Shown: positions 1-5,106 of the stretch, piece by piece
How positions within the stretch are numbered: the first letter of the stretch is position 1
How the letters are laid out: every line of letters starts with the position of its first letter
Assembly (NCBI GenBank): GCA_947462525.1
Contig: CANHPK010000162.1
Location: forward strand, 1-5,106
Source of the DNA: Roseiflexaceae bacterium
GTDB lineage: Bacteria > Chloroflexota > Chloroflexia > Chloroflexales > Roseiflexaceae
Reading direction: 5' to 3'
Length of the DNA stretch: 5,106 nt
The notes under the pieces: model-generated
What the model was told of the DNA's origin: nothing
Seen by the model: only the letters and a program-made list of their open reading frames with translations
Database searches by the model: none
Made by a program: the position numbers and the translations under genes

Positions 1-2024
1 CGGAGTTCGGAGTTTGAGCCAAAGACGAGGTCGATGCGCGTCGCGGTGCGGACTGCAGCGCCGGTGAGTCGGTTTTTGGCGACGTAGCTATTGGCACCGG
101 TCTTTTCCCACTTGACGTCCATGCTGAGCAGGGTTTTGAACCAGCCGTTGTCCAGCTTGCCGGTGGTGCTCCACACGCCTTCGCCGGTGCGGCTGATGCC
201 CAAGGCACGCATGCCGCCCATGAGGACGGTCAATTCGACCGGTGTCAGGCCGAGGAGTTGTGCTTTGTCGAGCATCATTTCTTCGGGGCTGACGGCGAAT
301 TCCTTCTCGACATAGTTGCGGAACGCATCGGCGCGTAGCTCGAGATATGCAAAGCTGTCTGCGTCGGTATCGGCCTGGCGTGCATCGCTACGTCCGCCCG
401 CAAACGGTACCGTGGCACCGGAGCTGGCTTCGATGGCGACCGAACCGGCCAATACAATCACATCGGCGACGGACATGCCGGTGTCAGCCGAGATTTTCTC
501 GTAGATAGGCAGTACCTTGTCGAGCAACGCAGGGTTGTTCACTGCCCAGGCGCGCTGTGGTGCGAGGCGGATGCGTGCGCCGTTGGCGCCACCGCGGTTG
601 TCGGAGCCGCGGAAGGTGGCTGCACTGGCCCACGATACTTCGACCATCTGCGCGTTGGACAGCCCACTGGCTTTGAGCGCAGCGGTAGCCTTGCTCACCT
701 GATCAGCACTGGGTGTCTTGGCTACAGGGATGGGGTCTTGCCAGGTGTAGGATGCGTCTTTGTAGTCGCCGGCGGCATAGTTGCTCTTGGGACCCATGTC
801 GCGGTGCAGCAACTTAAACCAGGCCCGTGCGAATGCCTCGCCGAATGCGACGGGGTCTTTGACAAAGCGCTCGCCGATGGCGCGGTAGATGGGGTCGAAC
901 TTGAGCGCCATGTCGGCGGTGGTCATCATCGGCATGACTTTTTTGCCGCTGCCGTCGACTTCCGGTGCTTTGTCCCCTTCGGCGATGTCAATGGGATGCC
1001 AAATGTGTGCGCCGGCAGGGCTTTTGGTCAGCATCCACTCGTGGTTGTACAACAGCTCGAGATACCCCATGTCCCACTGGGTTGGGTTGGCGGTCCATGG
1101 GCCTTCGATGCCGCTGGTGATGGCATCGACGCCGACGCCACTCTTGTGGGTGCTTGCCCAGCCAAAGCCTTGGGCCTCGAGTGGCGCGCCCTCGGGCTCG
1201 GCACCGACGGCAGTTGCGGGACCGTTGCCGTGTGCCTTACCAAAGGTGTGTCCGCCGGCGACGAGTGCGAATGTCTCTTCGTCGTTCATGGCCATGCGCT
1301 TGAAGGTCTCGCGCACATCTTGGGCAGACAAGAGCGGATCGGGGTTGCCGTTCGGTCCCTCTGGATTGACATAAATCAAGCCCATTTGGACGGCTGCGAG
1401 GGGATTTTCGAGGTCTTGGCGCGAGTCGCCGTAGCGCTTGTCGCCCAACCAGGTGTCTTCCGAGCCCCAGTAGATGTCTTTTTCGGGGTGCCAGATGTCT
1501 GCACGGCCCAGTGCGGTACCGTGATTTGGGCCACCCATATCTTCGATGGCAACATTGCCGGCGATGACCAGCAGGTCAGCCCACGAAAGTTTGTTGCCGT
1601 ACTTTTGTTTGATGGGCCAGAGCAACCGACGTGCTTTGTCGAGGTTGCCGTTGTCGGGCCAGCTGTTGAGCGGTGCAAAGCGCTGTGCGCCGGTGCTCGC
1701 GCCACCACGGCCATCGCCGACGCGGTAGGTGCCGGCTGCGTGCCAGGTCATGCGAATGAACAACGGTCCATAGTGACCATAATCTGCCGGCCACCATGCC
1801 TGGCTATCGCGCATGACGGCACGGATGTCCGCCTTGACCGCTGCAAAATCGAGTGTTTTGACGGCTGCACGATAATCGAAATCACCGAGTGGGTTCGAAC
1901 GTGTGTCGTGCTGGCGGAGGATGTCGAGGTTGAGGGCTTTGGGCCACCAGTCGTGGTTTTGGGTGCCGGTGGTCGGGGTGGTGGTTGCGCCGTGGTACGG
2001 GCATTTGCCGGTTGTGTCGCTCAT
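1..2024 (-). CDS. katG: Catalase-peroxidase KatG (3' end cut by window edge)
   Basis: This is a bifunctional haem catalase-peroxidase that breaks down hydrogen peroxide in the cytoplasm; no signal peptide is seen. 674 codons are present. The frame reaches the window edge at DLVFGSNSEL, which in known KatG proteins lies roughly 35-45 residues before the C terminus, so the gene is cut rather than broken. The N terminus has the common KCPYH motif (residues 7-11). The distal haem pocket lies in RMTWHAAGTYR: Arg91, Trp94, His95. The Met-Tyr-Trp adduct needed for catalase activity would be Trp94, Tyr218 (in GLIYVNPEG) and Met244 (in RMAMNDEE). The proximal haem ligand is His259 (GGHTFGKAHG), with Trp310 and Asp371 as its partners. 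The mobile arginine of the family is Arg408 in HRDMGP. Ser304 matches M. tuberculosis Ser315. The second, haem-free peroxidase-like domain begins near residue 425, with FRGSDNRGGANG at about 471-482. The start is supported by AGGAG five bases upstream. All catalytic residues are present, so an active enzyme is expected. Confidence 0.97.
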   Translation of the reverse strand, partial: MSDTTGKCPYHGATTTPTTGTQNHDWWPKALNLDILRQHDTRSNPLGDFDYRAAVKTLDFAAVKADIRAVMRDSQAWWPADYGHYGPLFIRMTWHAAGTYRVGDGRGGASTGAQRFAPLNSWPDNGNLDKARRLLWPIKQKYGNKLSWADLLVIAGNVAIEDMGGPNHGTALGRADIWHPEKDIYWGSEDTWLGDKRYGDSRQDLENPLAAVQMGLIYVNPEGPNGNPDPLLSAQDVRETFKRMAMNDEETFALVAGGHTFGKAHGNGPATAVGAEPEGAPLEAQGFGWASTHKSGVGVDAITSGIEGPWTANPTQWDMGYLELLYNHEWMLTKSPAGAHIWHPIDIAEGDKAPEVDGSGKKVMPMMTTADMALKFDPIYRAIGERFVKDPVAFGEAFARAWFKLLHRDMGPKSNYAAGDYKDASYTWQDPIPVAKTPSADQVSKATAALKASGLSNAQMVEVSWASAATFRGSDNRGGANGARIRLAPQRAWAVNNPALLDKVLPIYEKISADTGMSVADVIVLAGSVAIEASSGATVPFAGGRSDARQADTDADSFAYLELRADAFRNYVEKEFAVSPEEMMLDKAQLLGLTPVELTVLMGGMRALGISRTGEGVWSTTGKLDNGWFKTLLSMDVKWEKTGANSYVAKNRLTGAAVRTATRIDLVFGSNSEL

Positions 2025-2029
2025 GTGTA

Positions 2030-2034
2030 CTCCT
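2030..2034 (-). promoter_or_regulatory. Ribosome binding site of katG
   Basis: AGGAG in the sense direction, with five bases between it and the ATG at 2024-2022. This is normal spacing and fixes the katG start, which also agrees with the usual N-terminal length before the KatG DWWP motif. Confidence 0.8.
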
Positions 2035-2068
2035 ATGGTGGGGTAGACGCAGATGGGTACGGATATGT

Positions 2069-2090
2069 GCAGTGCGTTGGGTTGCACTGC
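2069..2090 (-). promoter_or_regulatory. Inverted repeat / stem-loop at the inferred 5' end of katG mRNA
   Basis: Perfect 7-base arms (GCAGTGC and GCACTGC) enclose an 8-base loop. If transcription starts near 2088, as the -10 box predicts, the hairpin covers about -2 to +20 of the katG transcript. It could protect the 5' end of the mRNA, or the DNA dyad could be a repressor operator across the start. It is too far from the AGGAG (about 35 bases) to mask it directly. There is no U-run, so it is not a terminator. The inverted repeat is seen directly; its role is inferred. Confidence 0.45.
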
Positions 2091-2094
2091 TCAA

Positions 2095-2100
2095 ATTATA
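2095..2100 (-). promoter_or_regulatory. katG promoter -10 element
   Basis: Perfect TATAAT in the sense direction, 70 bases upstream of the katG ATG. It predicts a transcript start near 2088 and a leader of about 64 bases. Seventeen bases further upstream, where a -35 hexamer should lie, is a run of six C (2123-2118), and no extended TG motif precedes the -10 box. A perfect -10 with no -35 is typical of promoters that depend on an activator. Confidence 0.6.
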
Positions 2101-2122
2101 CCGGGATTTGTTTGCGTGGGGG

Positions 2123-2138
2123 GAGTATTGTGATACTC
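2123..2138. promoter_or_regulatory. Palindromic operator candidate upstream of katG
   Basis: GAGTATTGTGATACTC is a perfect inverted repeat with 6-base arms and a 4-base spacer. It spans about -35 to -50 relative to the inferred katG start and is centred near -42.5, the position of class II activator sites that contact RNA polymerase at the -35 region. It does not match the OxyR ATAG-N7-CTAT pattern, the PerR/Fur consensus or a LysR T-N11-A motif, so the regulator is not identified. The dyad is seen directly; the operator role is inferred. Confidence 0.5.
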
Positions 2139-2248
2139 GATGCAAACACTCATCTTGGTCGGCTACCGCTCAGACACGGCAAAATGGCACGCCAACCGCT
2201 CCAGCGCAGCGACACGTCGCATGCAGTGCTGCTGAGGTATGAGCGATG

Positions 2249-4873
2249 TTAGCCCGGTCCGGCCGTTGCGATGGGTGGTTCGTCGTGCATGACCGTGGCG
2301 GGGGTGTGCGTCGCCTGGTGGATCGACTGCATGAGTGCCAACACATCATAAATCGTGGTGTCGTCTGCGGCGATGTGTTGGGTCTCAATGACATGTGTGG
2401 GGACTTTGGATCGGATCCGGGCGACAAGTTGTTCAACATAAAAAACACGGCCGACATTGGCATCGCTGCGTACTTTGGTAATGAGTGCATTGAGTTTCGA
2501 CGCGTCCGGAACAGCACCCTGCAAAAGCAAAATGAGGCTATAAATATCCGCTACCAGCAGGATTTCGTCGAGGTGTCCGCTGTGATGCAGACAACGGTAG
2601 GAGGCAGCAATCAGGCGCTGTGCAGTCTCTGGTTGGTGTTGGAGCGCTGCGATGGCAGCCAAGCGCATGTCAATCCGCGCAACGACGATTGGGATGTCAT
2701 ACCCGCTGATTTCGGCACGGAGTTTGCTCAACAATGCCTCAGACACATCGTAGCTACCCTCATAAAAATGTAACAGGCTGTATTTGAGTTGATTATGGAG
2801 AGCGTCGATGGTGTTGGGTCGTTGCAGGCCATGGGCACGGGCGGCCTGGTTGGTATGGAGCGCCGCTGCGATATCGCGCCGCGCTACTGCAGCGTCTGTC
2901 AGGAGCGCATGCGCATAGTTGTGCCAATCGTGTTGTTCTTCGTTCACAAAAATCGCGATTGCGTCATGCATGGGTGCGTTGTTGTCGTGCTGATTACTGC
3001 CCGCGCTGGTATCTGGTGATGGGAGTGACAGCCGTATGGCGGTCGAAACACAGGTGGACTTTGCCCACAAGAGCGGGTAGGTTGTCTGCACGACGAATGG
3101 GGACACCCGTTCGAGCAGTCGTTGTGCATGTTGCTTTTGTCCGCGGGACAGATAGATGCGCGCAGTGAATATGCACAAGTCTGCCAACACGGGGTGGATG
3201 ACGTGATGCACGAGTAAGATTTGTTCGGCCAAAATGACGACATGCGATGCGACGTCATGGTGGAGCCAGATTTCGAGATATACCCCGAGACAGCGTGCAA
3301 CATCAAACAGCGATTGCGGTGATTGTGCATGGATACGGCTCAGACAGGCAATGACCGCGAGTGCGTCGTGGCGCGTCATTGTATGCAGGGTCGACACGTG
3401 TCTGGTCGACGCAAAACGAATAAGAATGCCGATTTTGGCGTCGAGCTCTTGGGTGGTACTGGTCGCCGGCATATAGGTCTCGAACCACGCGCGTGCATTT
3501 GTGGGGACGATGTACGTGTACCGGTTATTGCTGTAGATGCGTTCGAGCATCGAGTGTGCCAGCAGACGTTCGATATGAGTTGAGAATTGCTGCGTCGTGT
3601 ATTTCTGCGTGAAGCACGCTTGTACATACTCGTGCGAAATCGGCGTATCAAAGAGAGCAAAAAACGACAACAGGTTGAGTTGATCCAGTGTCAGGCTGTC
3701 GGGTGCAAACGTTGCGACGCGGTCCGTACCATTTTGGGTGGTGACACTGTAGTGCTGGGCAACGCGCTTGATGAGGCGGGGATTGCCATGCGCGCTTTGA
3801 CACAGCGAAAGCAAATATGCGCTGTCGGTGTTGTCGTACTGTGCACCAAGGGCATTGAGTGTCTGAATCATCAGCAACATCGCCGGGGCATGCATCGTGG
3901 CATCATTCAGCGGGTGCAGATGTTCTGCACAGACAGGGTTGATGTACGACGACACTTCACGATGCGTCAGTTCCGTCTCGCTGTGCACGGTGAGGATCAG
4001 ACGCACGGTGGGGAAAAGGCGCAGGAACGTTGCCAGGATTGCCATCCCCGCCGGCGTGTACTGCACATTGTCGATGCCGATATAGGTTATCCGATTGGTT
4101 GGAATAACCGACTGCATCCGCAATGCAATCGGTTCGTCATGGAGTGGTTGGATATTGTACGCACGTGCAATCTCGCCCATGAGCATCTGCGAAGAGCTAA
4201 GGGGTTGTGTCAGCTGCACCATGGGTATGCGCGTGTTGGTCAGCATCTCGAGTTCAATCAACAGGGCTGTGGCAAGGGCGGTTTTGCCGATCCCAGTTGT
4301 ACCACTGATGCAAATCGATTGTTCTGCGCTCACGGCATTCAGCAGCCTGTTGAACTCGCTGACGCGGTGGACGAGTGCATGCCGGTTGATCTGCACGTGT
4401 GTCGACGGGACGACGGCGTACCAGGCTTCTTGCCAGACCGCAGCGGTGAAATGAATGGCGAGGTCGTCGTACATGCTGAGCGGCAAGCGCGCCGCGTCTG
4501 CAAAATCAATCAGTTCAGCAGCACTCAGGATGTGTTGGTCATAGGCGAAACAGACGGTCACTAAGCTCAAAAATACTTGTGGAGCAGCAATGGTGACGCG
4601 CTTTGGCCGGGTCGTAAACAAATCCTCGAAGCGGGCGCGTGTCATCGGAATGTTCTTTTTGGTCATTGCCAGGACCACATCATCGACGAGGATTTTTTTG
4701 CGGCGCAGCTTCGCCAGCATCGTCTTGGTGTGCAAAATGATGCGTGGTTTATCAAAGTACGATTCGTCGATTTGTTCGTTCTGTGTACGTTTTGGGGCAG
4801 GGTGCATATGCCCTCCAGCCAAGTGAAGTCCGATTTTTGTTGGTTCAAATGTCGTTTTGTGCATCTGTGTCAT
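2249..4873 (-). CDS. Putative regulator: XRE-like HTH, STAND/NB-ARC-type ATPase, winged helix and TPR-like tail
   Basis: 874 residues from the first Met; I do not recognise an orthologue with a gene name. Residues about 52-112 fit a divergent XRE-type helix-turn-helix (VDDVVLAM, then MTRARFEDLFT as the candidate recognition helix). The P-loop domain spans about 165-385. Walker A is GTTGIGKT (191-198). Walker B is the hydrophobic strand ending YIGIDN, with Asp268. A sensor-like strand LILTVHS lies at 292-298, and HGNPRLIKR (362-370) takes the place of the NB-ARC GLPLA motif. Residues about 395-470 look like the winged helix that follows such ATPases (IERLLAHSMLERI). The rest is alpha-helical and TPR-like. 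There is no membrane segment or signal peptide. In STAND proteins, ligand sensing by the helical tail triggers ATP-dependent oligomerisation that exposes the output domain, here probably DNA binding. The exact start is uncertain: Met23 at 4807 has GGAGGG close upstream, while Met1 has AGGAG 13 bases away across a small hairpin. The stop is TAA, 224 bases before katG. Confidence 0.88.
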   Translation of the reverse strand: MTQMHKTTFEPTKIGLHLAGGHMHPAPKRTQNEQIDESYFDKPRIILHTKTMLAKLRRKKILVDDVVLAMTKKNIPMTRARFEDLFTTRPKRVTIAAPQVFLSLVTVCFAYDQHILSAAELIDFADAARLPLSMYDDLAIHFTAAVWQEAWYAVVPSTHVQINRHALVHRVSEFNRLLNAVSAEQSICISGTTGIGKTALATALLIELEMLTNTRIPMVQLTQPLSSSQMLMGEIARAYNIQPLHDEPIALRMQSVIPTNRITYIGIDNVQYTPAGMAILATFLRLFPTVRLILTVHSETELTHREVSSYINPVCAEHLHPLNDATMHAPAMLLMIQTLNALGAQYDNTDSAYLLSLCQSAHGNPRLIKRVAQHYSVTTQNGTDRVATFAPDSLTLDQLNLLSFFALFDTPISHEYVQACFTQKYTTQQFSTHIERLLAHSMLERIYSNNRYTYIVPTNARAWFETYMPATSTTQELDAKIGILIRFASTRHVSTLHTMTRHDALAVIACLSRIHAQSPQSLFDVARCLGVYLEIWLHHDVASHVVILAEQILLVHHVIHPVLADLCIFTARIYLSRGQKQHAQRLLERVSPFVVQTTYPLLWAKSTCVSTAIRLSLPSPDTSAGSNQHDNNAPMHDAIAIFVNEEQHDWHNYAHALLTDAAVARRDIAAALHTNQAARAHGLQRPNTIDALHNQLKYSLLHFYEGSYDVSEALLSKLRAEISGYDIPIVVARIDMRLAAIAALQHQPETAQRLIAASYRCLHHSGHLDEILLVADIYSLILLLQGAVPDASKLNALITKVRSDANVGRVFYVEQLVARIRSKVPTHVIETQHIAADDTTIYDVLALMQSIHQATHTPATVMHDEPPIATAGPG
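4811..4816 (-). promoter_or_regulatory. Ribosome binding site supporting the internal start at Met23
   Basis: GGAGGG in the sense direction lies three bases before the ATG at 4807-4805; counted from the GGAGG core the gap is four bases. It is the strongest Shine-Dalgarno match around the 5' end of the STAND gene. If used, it gives an 852-residue protein beginning MHPAPK and removes the overlap with the upstream small frame. The skipped 22 residues carry no recognisable domain. The close spacing keeps this from being decisive. Confidence 0.45.
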
Positions 4874-5106
4874 GCAGCCGAGGCTGCTCCTGTATGTGTG
4901 CTGTCGCTTTCGTCAGCACTCGCTCGATGGTTGCATGGGTGTGTGGTGCGGTGCAGTAGGCAATCCCGAGAGACGTGTCACTGCGTGAGTCTGGGAAGAT
5001 CGCTGTCAAATCGTTCTTCACCTTCACCAACCAATTCCATGCTATCAAAGAGCTCTCTACAGATTCTCCACAAGAACGACAATTGGTCATTTTATGATGC
5101 GTATTC
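4845..5106 (-). CDS. Possible small CxxC protein or end of an incoming gene (doubtful)
   Basis: An open minus frame enters from the right edge and ends with TGA at 4847-4845. The first Met in view (5090) would give 81 residues beginning MTNCRSCGES. The single Cys-x-x-Cys near the N terminus recalls the first knuckle of a short zinc ribbon. A second Cys pair is missing, with only one further Cys (in AYCTAP), so a full zinc site is not visible. No Shine-Dalgarno sequence precedes that Met, and the frame stays open beyond it, so the gene may start outside the window. It overlaps the longest version of the STAND gene by 29 bases, or ends 37 bases before the Met23 start, a spacing that would suit an operon. 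No known family is recognised. It may be a chance open frame. Confidence 0.3.
   Translation of the reverse strand, partial: NTHHKMTNCRSCGESVESSLIAWNWLVKVKNDLTAIFPDSRSDTSLGIAYCTAPHTHATIERVLTKATAHIQEQPRLHDTDAQNDI
4874..4887 (-). promoter_or_regulatory. Small inverted repeat directly before the first ATG of the STAND gene
   Basis: GCAGCCTCGGCTGC in the sense direction is a perfect 6-base inverted repeat with a 2-base centre. It abuts the ATG at 4873, and its 5' base is the final G of an AGGAG (4891-4887). If folded it would bring AGGAG almost against the ATG, or it could block initiation there. It could also be a palindromic protein site. The 2-base centre is tight for an RNA loop, so the hairpin would probably open to 5 or fewer pairs. 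The role is unproven. Confidence 0.3.

Noticed and set aside
801..803. Possible loss of the KatG mobile arginine, because relatives carry an Arg shortly after HRDMGP that is Asn here
   Set aside because: Counting from the haem-ligand His and the Trp in M. tuberculosis KatG places the mobile Arg418 within HRDMGP itself, and that Arg is present here as Arg408.
2209..2220. Inverted repeat GCGACACGTCGC after the STAND stop codon, considered as a terminator
   Set aside because: It has only five base pairs with a 2-base loop and no U-run on either strand, so an intrinsic terminator is not supported.
738..2252. 504-codon plus-strand open frame opposite katG
   Set aside because: It is antisense to a KatG frame with all catalytic residues in place. 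Its translation is low in structure and rich in Cys, Gly and Val, as expected from the complement of a GC-rich gene, and no family is recognisable.
2246..2773. 175-codon plus-strand open frame
   Set aside because: It is antisense to the C-terminal part of the STAND gene, no family is recognised and I saw no convincing ribosome binding site.
3587..4564. 325-codon plus-strand open frame opposite the STAND gene
   Set aside because: It lies wholly antisense to the ATPase domain, has no recognisable motif, and is rich in Arg, Cys and His in the manner of a complement-strand shadow.
5030..5087. 7-base inverted repeat ACCAATT / AATTGGT with a 44-base separation
   Set aside because: The arms are short, AT-rich and far apart, and such pairs are common by chance.
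5089..5094. TAAAAT on the minus strand as a possible -10 box for the STAND gene
   Set aside because: It overlaps the Met codon of the small frame, the matching -35 region lies outside the window, and a five-of-six match is expected by chance.

Overview
The window holds two substantial genes and one doubtful small one. All are read on the minus strand, so transcription runs from high to low coordinates. There is no sign of a mobile element, CRISPR array, rRNA or tRNA. Base composition is moderately GC-rich and both large frames are intact. The lineage cannot be fixed from the sequence. A divergent helix-turn-helix joined to a STAND-type NTPase and a helical-repeat tail is common in large, regulator-rich genomes such as Chloroflexota and Actinobacteria, and I lean weakly towards Chloroflexota.

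Layout from right to left, in the direction of transcription. Positions 4845-5106 contain an open minus frame with a CxxC motif near its first Met. It may be a small protein or the end of a gene entering from outside. Positions 2249-4873 encode an 874-residue protein (852 if the internal Met with the better ribosome binding site is used). It reads as an XRE-like DNA-binding segment, a P-loop STAND/NB-ARC-type ATPase, a winged helix and a long alpha-helical TPR-like tail: a candidate signal-responsive transcription factor. Positions 2025-2248 are a 224-base spacer carrying the control region of the next gene. Positions 1-2024 encode catalase-peroxidase KatG, complete at the N terminus and cut by the window edge about 35-45 residues before its expected end.

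The spacer upstream of katG is the most informative non-coding part. It has a perfect TATAAT -10 box with no recognisable -35 (a C-run in the sense strand lies there). A perfect 6-4-6 inverted repeat is centred about 42.5 bases upstream of the inferred transcription start, the position typical of class II activator sites. A 7-bp stem with an 8-base loop sits at the inferred start of the transcript. Together these suggest that katG is activated by a dimeric regulator. The adjacent STAND regulator and an unseen OxyR-like protein are both candidates, and the sequence does not decide between them.

The central hypothesis, which is inference, is that the STAND protein and katG form a small stress-response module. 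No other unusual system is visible here.
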